This document shows positions 30,346 to 35,810 of a stretch of DNA of 35,810 bases, piece after piece. The stretch is from Micromonospora wenchangensis (GTDB lineage: Bacteria; Actinomycetota; Actinomycetes; Mycobacteriales; Micromonosporaceae), in the NCBI RefSeq assembly GCF_002210435.1, contig NZ_MZMV01000067.1, forward strand, positions 1-35,810, given 5' to 3'. Both the position numbers and the translations under genes were made by a program. Positions within the stretch are counted from its first letter, which is position 1. Every line of letters starts with the position of its first letter. The notes beneath the pieces were generated by a model that was not told the origin of the DNA, ran no database searches, and was given only the letters and a program-made list of their open reading frames with translations.

Positions 30346-31185
30346 TCAGCCGCCCGGGTTCTCCATCCGCCCGGCGACGACGGCCTCGGCGATGGTGGCC
30401 GTCTCGGCCTCGGTGAGCCGGTGGGTGCCCTCGGCGGTCGCCGTCATCACCACCGGGTAGATCCGCCGGGTCAGGTCCGGTCCACCGGTGGCCGTGTCGT
30501 CGTCGGCGGCGTCGTAGAGCGCCTCGACGGCGAGCCGGGTCGCGTCGTCGATGGACAGGCCGGCCCGGTAGCGCTTCTTCAACGCCGACTTGGCGAACAG
30601 CGAACCGGAGCCGATCGCGTCGTAGCCGGTCTCCTCGTAGGGGCCGCCGGTGACGTCGAAGCTGAAGATCCGCCCGGCCCGGGCCGGGTCCCGGGCGGCC
30701 AGGTCGAACCCGGCGAACAGCGGGACGACCGCGAGCCCCTGCATGGCGGCGCCGAGGTTGCCCCGGATCATCGCGGCGAGCCGGTTGGCCTTGCCGTCGA
30801 GGGAGAGCATCGCGCCCTCGATCTTCTCGTAGTGTTCCAGCTCGACCTGGAACAGGCGCATCAGCTCGATGCCGATGCCCGCCGTGCCGGCGATGCCGAC
30901 CAGCGAGTACGCGTCGGCGGGGTGCACCTTCTCGATGTCGCGCTGCGCGATCAGGTTGCCCATGGTGGCCCGGCGGTCGCCGGCCAGCACCACGCCCCCG
31001 GTGGCCGAGATGGCCACGATGGTGGTGGCGTGGGGTGCCAGGTCGGCGGCCATGCCCGGCGGCAGCGGCCGTCGGCCGGGCAGCATCTCGGGGGCCACCC
31101 TGCTCAGAAACGAGGTGAAGGAGGACGTCCCCGCGTTGGTGAACACATCTGGTAGACGCCCGGATGGATCAAAGCCCGCTGCCAC
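30346..31185 (-). CDS. prcB: 20S proteasome beta subunit (catalytic)
   Basis: A 279-residue precursor of the catalytic subunit. A 53-residue propeptide (SSFTSFLSRVAPEMLPGRRP is the recognisable part) is cut before Thr54 in PHA/TTIVAISATGGVVLAGDR, leaving the N-terminal threonine nucleophile. Lys in AGDRRATMGN-I-K surroundings is replaced by the usual bacterial context, and GIAGTAGIGIELMRLFQVEL, GKANRLAAMIRGNLGAAMQG and GSGSLFAKSALKKRY match the family. GTG 31185 has AGAGGA six bases upstream, so this start is well supported even though it makes the gene overlap the HNH gene by 82 bases. Confidence 0.97.
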   Translation of the reverse strand: MAAGFDPSGRLPDVFTNAGTSSFTSFLSRVAPEMLPGRRPLPPGMAADLAPHATTIVAISATGGVVLAGDRRATMGNLIAQRDIEKVHPADAYSLVGIAGTAGIGIELMRLFQVELEHYEKIEGAMLSLDGKANRLAAMIRGNLGAAMQGLAVVPLFAGFDLAARDPARAGRIFSFDVTGGPYEETGYDAIGSGSLFAKSALKKRYRAGLSIDDATRLAVEALYDAADDDTATGGPDLTRRIYPVVMTATAEGTHRLTEAETATIAEAVVAGRMENPGG

Positions 31186-31763
31186 GTGGTTCCTCTCAGG
31201 TACGTGATCGCCCTGGCCAGCCTCGTGGGACTGTCACGGAACTGGCCAAGACCACCGTTGCAGTTGAAGCAGAGTATCCCGCGCACCCATCCGGTGCGGT
31301 GATCGTGGTCCACATGTTGAGGATCTTCCGCGCCACAGACGGCGCAGACGCCGCCCTGCTCGGCCAGAAGCTCGTCGAACTCCCGCTGCCCGATCCCGTA
31401 GCGGCGACGCAGGTGGTACTCGCGACTGCCGCCGTAGAGCCGCTGCACGGTCTCCTTGCCGCGTGAGTTGTGGCACGGCTTGCAGTAGCTGTGGCGTCCG
31501 CTCGCGTTGGTGGTGCGGGGAAAGTCGTCGACGGGCTTGATCTGCTCGCAGTCAGGGCACCACTTCAGACCGTCCGCGAGCGGCATGGCCGCCTTCTTCT
31601 GCGCAGCGATGCCGCGCCTACGGCGGCTCGCCTCGGAGCGGGCCGCCGCGCAGGTCTTACAGTAGAACGCCAGACCGTCCGCGCGACGCCGGTTACGGTG
31701 GAAGGCCGACATCGGCAACGAGCGACCGCACTGGGGGCATACCTTGTCCGGCGCCTCTGGAAT
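31104..31763 (-). CDS. Endonuclease VII-type HNH protein between pup and prcB
   Basis: A roughly 204-219 residue zinc nuclease-like protein. Two zinc-finger units (CPQC...CKTC and CPDC...CKPC) precede a recombination-endonuclease-VII HNH core: CAVCGAEDPQHVDHDHRTGW, VRGILCFNCNGGLG, where the four cysteines bind zinc and HVDHDH is the catalytic beta-hairpin. The first CxxC lies upstream of every ATG, GTG or TTG in this frame: the first standard start is TTG 31718, and the frame is closed by the pup stop TGA (31778-31776). I therefore give the start as ATT 31763 tentatively; TTG 31718, ATG 31712 or a frameshift from ATG 31779/31770 are alternatives. The 3' end overlaps prcB by 82 bases. The gene follows pup in the same transcript; its role there is unknown. 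Confidence 0.75.
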   Translation of the reverse strand: MPEAPDKVCPQCGRSLPMSAFHRNRRRADGLAFYCKTCAAARSEASRRRRGIAAQKKAAMPLADGLKWCPDCEQIKPVDDFPRTTNASGRHSYCKPCHNSRGKETVQRLYGGSREYHLRRRYGIGQREFDELLAEQGGVCAVCGAEDPQHVDHDHRTGWVRGILCFNCNGGLGQFRDSPTRLARAITYLRGTTWQRALIHPGVYQMCSPTRGRPPSPRF

Positions 31764-31775
31764 CGGACATTTGCC

Positions 31776-31988
31776 TCATTCACCCCCTTTCTGGACATAC
31801 CCCCTCACAAATTCTTCGGCGTTCTCCTCCAGGACCGAGTCGATCTCGTCGAGCAGGTCGTCGACGTCCTCGGTGATCTCAGCGTGCCGCTCGGCGACCT
31901 CGGGGTTGACCTCGGTGGTGACGTCGTCGATCTCCTCGGCCTGGTGCGACTTGCCCGGCTGGGTCTGGCCGCCCTCTTGTGAAGCCAT
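31776..31988 (-). CDS. pup: Prokaryotic ubiquitin-like protein Pup
   Basis: A 70-residue Pup. The central VDDLLDEIDSVLEENAEEFV helix and C-terminal RGYVQKGGE are diagnostic. It ends in Gly-Gly-Glu, the form ready for ligation, rather than GGQ which needs deamidation by Dop. The N-terminal part (SQEGGQTQPGKSHQAEEIDD) is the disordered tail that engages the Mpa/ARC unfoldase. ATG 31988 follows GGAGGAGG at eight or so bases. It is separated from dop by a terminator and has its own promoter; the HNH gene and prcBA follow. Confidence 0.98.
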   Translation of the reverse strand: MASQEGGQTQPGKSHQAEEIDDVTTEVNPEVAERHAEITEDVDDLLDEIDSVLEENAEEFVRGYVQKGGE

Positions 31989-32019
31989 CTCGCTGCCTCC
32001 TCCACGATCGTCTGCGATG

Positions 32020-32049
32020 AACTTACCTCGCGGAGGCGACGAAAAGCCC
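32020..32049 (-). promoter_or_regulatory. Probable pup promoter
   Basis: Minus-strand TAAGTT (32020-32025) is a good -10; GGGCTT (32044-32049), 18 bases upstream, is a weak -35 that overlaps the foot of the dop terminator. The leader would be about 25 bases and contains the strong GGAGGAGG ribosome site of pup. Confidence 0.5.
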
Positions 32050-32080
32050 GCCGCGCGCCGGCATCCGACGCACGACGGGC
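32042..32080 (-). terminator. Rho-independent terminator between dop and pup
   Basis: On the minus strand GCCCGTCGTGCGTC pairs with GGCGCGCGGCGGGC over a seven-base loop (14 pairs, several of them G-U wobbles), directly followed by TTTT. It is the only hairpin in the window with a real U-tract and separates dop from pup. Confidence 0.85.
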
Positions 32081-32096
32081 CACCGGCACTGTCGGG

Positions 32097-33614
32097 TCAG
32101 CCGCCGGTCAACGTCTCCAGCAGGTCCTTGGCGGTGTCGCACCTGTCGAACAGCGCGCCCACGTGCTTGCGGGTGCCCCGCTCCGGTTCCATCATCGGCA
32201 CCCGGACCAGCGACTCCCGACCCACGTCGAAGATCACCGAATCCCAGCTCGCCGCGACCACCTCGGAGGCGTACTGGGCCAGGCAGCGACCTCGGAAGTA
32301 GGCCCGGGTGTCCTCCGGCGGCTCGGTCATCGCCCGGCGGGTCTGCTCGTCGTCCAGCATGGTCTTCATCGAGCCCCGGGTCACCAGCCGGTGGTAGAGG
32401 CCCTTCTCCGGCCGCACGTCGGAGTACTGGAGGTCGACGAGTTGGAGCTTGTGCGAGCCCCAGCCCAGCTTCTCCCGCTCCCGGTAGCCCTCCAGCAGCC
32501 GCAGCTTGGCCACCCAGTCCAACTCGTCGGCGCAGAGGAACACGTCGCGGCCCAACCGGTCCAGCACCCGTTCCCAGCGCTCCAGCACGTCCAGGGTCTG
32601 CGCGTCGGCGTCCGCGCCGTACCGCTCGTCCACGAAGGAGCGGGCCCGCTCGTAGTAGGCCCACTGGAGGTCCAGGGCGGTCAGACGACGGCCGTCACGC
32701 AGCCGCATCCGGTGGGTCAGGGACGGGTCGTGGCTCACCGCCCGCAACTCGGCCACCGGGTCGGCGATGCCCAGGTCGGCACCGAGCGCCTTCTCCTCGA
32801 TCATGGTGAGGATCAGCGCGGTGGTGCCCACCTTGAGGTAGGTGGAGATCTCCGACAGGTTGGCGTCGCCGATGATGACGTGCAACCGGCGGTACTTGTC
32901 GGCGTCGGCGTGCGGCTCGTCGCGGGTGTTGATGATCGGCCGCTTGAGGGTGGTCTCCAGTCCCACCTCGACCTCGAAGAAGTCCGCCCGCTGGGAGACC
33001 TGGAAGCCGCTCTGCCCGCCGTCCTGCCCGATGCCGACCCGGCCCGCGCCGCAGACGATCTGCCGGGTCACGAAGAACGGCGTCAGGTACGCCACGATGT
33101 CGGCGAACGGGGTCTGCCGCCGCATCAGGTAGTTCTCGTGGGCGCCGTAGCTGGCACCCTTGTTGTCGGTGTTGTTCTTGTAGAGGTGGATCGGCTGGGT
33201 GCCGGGGATGGTGGCCGCCCGCCGGGCCGCCTCGGCCATCACCCGCTCCCCCGCCTTGTCCCACCGCACCACGTCGAGAGGGTTGGTCACCTCGGGCGTG
33301 GAGTACTCCGGGTGGGCGTGGTCGACGTAGAGCCGGGCGCCGTTGGTGAGTATCACGTTGGCCAGGCCGAGATCCTCGTCGGCGAGCGCCTCCGCCGGGT
33401 CGTAGGCGGCCCCGGAGTAGGTGAATCCGCGGGCGTCGCGCAGCGGCGACTCCTCCTCGTAGTCCCAGCGGGCCCGGCCGCCCCGGTTGAGTTCCGGCCG
33501 CGCACCGTACGCGTTGACCACCTGCGACGAGGTGACCATCGGGTTGGCTCCGGCCTGGCCGGGCACGGAGATCCCGTACTCGACCTCGGTGCCCATGATC
33601 CTTCTGACGCTCAT
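32097..33614 (-). CDS. dop: Pup deamidase/depupylase Dop
   Basis: A 505-residue paralogue of PafA that deamidates GGQ-type Pup and removes Pup from substrates. It starts MSVRRIMGTEVEYGISVPGQ, with catalytic Asp98 in ARLYVDHAHPEYSTPE. The insertion RGGRARWDYEEESPLRDARG (residues 44-63) is the Dop loop absent from PafA. IHLYKNNTDNKGASYGAHEN, INTRDEPHADADKYRRLHVI and NLSEISTYLKVGTTALILTM are shared with PafA. ATG 33614 is the start; an internal ATG six codons later is possible. Since Pup here ends in GGE, the depupylase activity is likely the one that matters. Confidence 0.97.
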   Translation of the reverse strand: MSVRRIMGTEVEYGISVPGQAGANPMVTSSQVVNAYGARPELNRGGRARWDYEEESPLRDARGFTYSGAAYDPAEALADEDLGLANVILTNGARLYVDHAHPEYSTPEVTNPLDVVRWDKAGERVMAEAARRAATIPGTQPIHLYKNNTDNKGASYGAHENYLMRRQTPFADIVAYLTPFFVTRQIVCGAGRVGIGQDGGQSGFQVSQRADFFEVEVGLETTLKRPIINTRDEPHADADKYRRLHVIIGDANLSEISTYLKVGTTALILTMIEEKALGADLGIADPVAELRAVSHDPSLTHRMRLRDGRRLTALDLQWAYYERARSFVDERYGADADAQTLDVLERWERVLDRLGRDVFLCADELDWVAKLRLLEGYREREKLGWGSHKLQLVDLQYSDVRPEKGLYHRLVTRGSMKTMLDDEQTRRAMTEPPEDTRAYFRGRCLAQYASEVVAASWDSVIFDVGRESLVRVPMMEPERGTRKHVGALFDRCDTAKDLLETLTGG

Positions 33615-33672
33615 CGACCTACCCGCTCCGCTCGCCTCACCCGGTCCGCCGTCACGTCGAGCGTAGTCCGCC

Positions 33673-35742
33673 TCACCGGGGAAGGGGGCACGCCGCCTCG
33701 GCCGGGTCGGGTGTCGCCGTCTCCGGGGTCGGCGGCGGCGGCTCGTCGGAGGGGGCCACGTCGCACTCGGGGACGGTCAGCGGCACCCAGCTCAGCCGGT
33801 GCCGCAGGGCGGGTTCGTCGCGCAGCATCCGGTGCACCCGACGCTCACCCTTGGGATCGGAGGTGATGAACCGGACCGGGCCGGCCACCCGGCGCACGAT
33901 GATGTCGGTGCGGTCCGGTTCGAGGAACGGCAGGCTGTAGATGCCCGGGTCGGTGGCGGCGGTGGTGCCGTGCAGCGCCGACAGGCACAGCGAGATGAGA
34001 TAGGAGCGTACCGGCCCCCGGTCGATGACCAGGGTGGTGGTGCCCGGGACCTCCGGGTAGCGCTGCTGGGCGTCGGCGCACACCCAGGCCACCCGGGACG
34101 GCAGGGTGAGGTCCTGGTGGACCCACCGCTGCGCCCAGGTCTGCTCGTCGACCACCAGCAGGCTGCGGTGCCAGCCGGTGACGCCGCACAGCGCCACCGC
34201 GACCGTCATGGTGAGCGCGGCGGCGAGCACCCCGGCGGTGGTGCTGCCGACCCCGCGCCAGCTCAGGCCGGGCCGGGGCACCGGCAGCAGTCGGACCACC
34301 GCGGCGGTGCCGACGATGAGCAGCGCGGTGGCGAGGTGGGTGCCCTTGACGAAGTAGTAGCCCGGTTCCACCCCGGCGTTGGTGTTGATCTGCGCGATGG
34401 TCAGCGGCAGGGCCGCCCCGACGACGCCGACCAGCAGCCAGCGTCGCCAGGCCGGGTCGGTGCGGGCGATCTGCACGAGCAGGGCCACCCCGACGATGCC
34501 GCCGAGCCAGATCAGCGCCCGCCAGCCCTCGACGGCCTGGGACGAGCCGATGACCAGCGCCTCGGTCTGCCCGGCCCGGAGCACGCCGAGCAGCGGGGCT
34601 ATCAGGGCGAGCGCGGCCCCGGCCAGACCGACGGTCAGCACGGTGAACCAGCGGCGCAGCGCCTCCCGCCAGTGGGTGAGCACCCAGCACAGGACCAGGA
34701 CGGCGGCGGCCGGCAGGAACAGGTAGTAGGTGAACCCGACGGCGGCGAGCAGGGCGCACAGCAGCACGACCTGTTCCCGGGTGCCGGGGACGGGCCGGGC
34801 GACCAGGGTGGCGATCAGCACGGTCAGGGTCAGGCCGAGCACCTCGGTGGGGTAGCCGGCGTTGAGCAGGCGGGGCAGCTGGGTGCCGAGCACCAGCGCG
34901 CCGACGACCACGGTGAGCACCGTGCGGTGCAGCAGGTGGATCGGGCCGGCCAGCCGCTGGGCCGCCCAGATCAGCACGAGGGTGAACAGTCCGAAGCCGG
35001 CGATGGTCCAGCCGAAGTAGTGCGCGACGAGGTCGTCGACGCGCGGCCCGGTGGGGGTCAGGAAGCCGTCGAGCAGGGCGGTGACCAGGTGCCAGCCCTG
35101 TGGGTAGTAGATGAGCTGGGCGGTGATCTGCTCCCGGGCGGCTGCCGGGTCGACGAAGGTGTAGCCGTCGAGGCGTCCCATGGCGTCGAACAGCGCCAGG
35201 TGCCGCCAGTTGTCCTCACCCATGCCGAGGACGGTGAGCCGGTCGGCGAGGTCGGTGGCGCGCTGCCAGGGTTGCCGCAGGTAGACCACCATGGCGGCGG
35301 CACCCGCCAGCGGGAACAGGTCGACCGGGCCGGGCCGGGGCAGCCGGGGCCGGCGGCGCAGCGCGGCGGCGGCGAGGACCAGCGCGGTGAGGGCGATCCC
35401 GGTCAGCGGCACCGGCCGCATGCCCCACGGCCAGACCGGGAAGACCAGGCCGGCGATCGTGGTCAGGCCGAGCAGCAGGCCGAGCGCGAGCATCAACCGG
35501 TCGAGCAGGGTACGGCCACCGCGTAGCAGGCTGGCCGTGGCGACCAGGACGATCGGCGGGAGCAGCCACTCCCGGTGCAGGGCGTGCGCGGCGAGGGGCA
35601 CGGCCCAGGCGGCGACGAGGGCGGCCACTAGGAGGGGTATCCACCGCCAGCCGCGGCCCCTCGGGGCCGTCGGGACGGTGGGGGGCGTGCGATCCAGGAC
35701 CGGGGAAAGCGGCGGATCGGCGACGGAGAGCTCGGGCGGCAC
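33673..35742 (-). CDS. Large polytopic membrane protein, GT-C-like
   Basis: A 689-residue protein with about 12 or more membrane helices, starting after a Pro-rich cytoplasmic tail (residues 1-30) at WIPLLVAALVAAWAVPLAAH. After helices 4-5 a long loop contains LGMGEDNWRHLALFDAMGRL, DGYTFVDPAAAREQITAQLI and YYPQGWHLVTALLDGFL; the acidic ED in such a first large loop is what GT-C glycosyltransferases (arabinosyl- or mannosyl-type) use, so a lipid-linked sugar transferase is possible, but I do not recognise a family. The last 200 residues form a soluble domain (QTWAQRWVHQDLTLPSRVAW, VPGTTTLVIDRGPVRSYLIS) and a Pro/Thr tail. GTG 35742 follows GAGGA by about six bases. It lies 58 bases upstream of dop on the same strand. 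Confidence 0.72.
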   Translation of the reverse strand: MPPELSVADPPLSPVLDRTPPTVPTAPRGRGWRWIPLLVAALVAAWAVPLAAHALHREWLLPPIVLVATASLLRGGRTLLDRLMLALGLLLGLTTIAGLVFPVWPWGMRPVPLTGIALTALVLAAAALRRRPRLPRPGPVDLFPLAGAAAMVVYLRQPWQRATDLADRLTVLGMGEDNWRHLALFDAMGRLDGYTFVDPAAAREQITAQLIYYPQGWHLVTALLDGFLTPTGPRVDDLVAHYFGWTIAGFGLFTLVLIWAAQRLAGPIHLLHRTVLTVVVGALVLGTQLPRLLNAGYPTEVLGLTLTVLIATLVARPVPGTREQVVLLCALLAAVGFTYYLFLPAAAVLVLCWVLTHWREALRRWFTVLTVGLAGAALALIAPLLGVLRAGQTEALVIGSSQAVEGWRALIWLGGIVGVALLVQIARTDPAWRRWLLVGVVGAALPLTIAQINTNAGVEPGYYFVKGTHLATALLIVGTAAVVRLLPVPRPGLSWRGVGSTTAGVLAAALTMTVAVALCGVTGWHRSLLVVDEQTWAQRWVHQDLTLPSRVAWVCADAQQRYPEVPGTTTLVIDRGPVRSYLISLCLSALHGTTAATDPGIYSLPFLEPDRTDIIVRRVAGPVRFITSDPKGERRVHRMLRDEPALRHRLSWVPLTVPECDVAPSDEPPPPTPETATPDPAEAACPLPR

Positions 35743-35810
35743 GCGGTTCCTCGGAGTCGACTACGCGGTGGGGGAAGTCTAACGACGAGTCCGGCATTCC
35801 ACCCGCCCGG
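35743..35810 (-). promoter_or_regulatory. Upstream region of the large membrane protein gene
   Basis: A minus-strand TAGACT (35776-35781) could be a -10, giving a leader of about 27 bases that contains the GAGGA ribosome site. The -35 region near 35800 is weak and lies close to the window edge. Confidence 0.35.

Noticed and set aside
31693..31779. 28-codon open frame from ATG 31779 (minus strand) overlapping the pup stop
   Set aside because: Ends after 28 codons without a domain; discussed only as a possible entry point for frameshifting into the HNH gene.
33161..33185. TTGTCGGTG followed by a TAGAGG near-box on the plus strand, resembling a PafBC-type promoter
   Set aside because: It encodes the conserved NNTDNKG motif of Dop on the other strand, the -10 does not fit TANNNT at the right spacing, and no plus-strand gene follows.
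1..35810. CRISPR arrays, insertion sequences, prophage genes, tRNA and rRNA genes
   Set aside because: No regularly spaced repeats, transposases or integrases, or tRNA/rRNA-like sequences were seen on reading both strands.

Overview
The window is very GC-rich and gene-dense, with many GTG starts, 4-nt start/stop overlaps, a complete Pup-proteasome gene set, a SAM-IV riboswitch and GAF-ANTAR regulators. These point to an actinobacterium, most likely of the Micromonosporaceae (Micromonospora-like); the family assignment is inference. I see no insertion sequence, prophage, CRISPR array, tRNA or rRNA.

Layout. (1) 1-2773, minus: urease genes ureA-ureB-ureC and the start of ureF, which runs off the left edge; all junctions overlap by 1-4 nt. 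(2) 3024-6046, minus: an Fe(II)/2-oxoglutarate-type oxygenase behind a STAND-type NB-ARC/TPR ATPase, a possible two-gene unit. (3) 6453-9419: an orphan one-helix membrane protein, an SGNH hydrolase and two convergent GAF-ANTAR proteins. (4) 9598-11574: KptA RNA 2'-phosphotransferase, then a QorB-type quinone reductase divergent from its HxlR-family regulator. (5) 11604-14551, plus: promoter, SAM-IV riboswitch, a 47-codon leader peptide with a Cys near its end, then a polar amino acid ABC transporter (lipoprotein, permease, ATPase) closed by a strong hairpin. (6) 14575-18368, minus: pafB-pafC, an 82-aa membrane/coiled-coil protein, tatA and tatC. (7) 18479-20689, plus: a CDF metal transporter and a DUF3866 protein. 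(8) 20767-22378, minus: a 65-aa membrane protein and pafA (Pup ligase). (9) 22462-29395: rmlA-rmlC (minus) divergent from rmlB-rmlD, a DUF2304 protein, a GT2 enzyme, a flippase and a second GT2 (plus), a complete dTDP-L-rhamnose and glycan assembly module. (10) 29452-33614, minus: dop, terminator, pup, an endonuclease VII-type HNH gene, prcB and prcA. (11) 33673-35742, minus: a large polytopic membrane protein.

How it fits together. Regions 6, 8 and 10 are parts of the pupylation-proteasome system: Dop trims or removes Pup, PafA ligates it, PrcA/PrcB degrade, and PafB/PafC are the WYL regulators that travel with pafA and tatAC. Compared with the compact order known from mycobacteria (dop-pup-prcB-prcA ... 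pafA-pafB-pafC-tatA-tatC), this locus is split twice: by the rhamnose/glycan module and by the CDF/DUF3866 pair. Several genes in regions 3, 6-9 have a TANNNT box 6-9 nt before the start codon, which suggests leaderless or nearly leaderless transcripts. The least ordinary items are the HNH gene wedged between pup and prcB, whose zinc-finger N-terminus lacks a normal start codon, and the stacking of a SAM-IV riboswitch with a Cys-containing leader peptide in front of an amino acid transporter.
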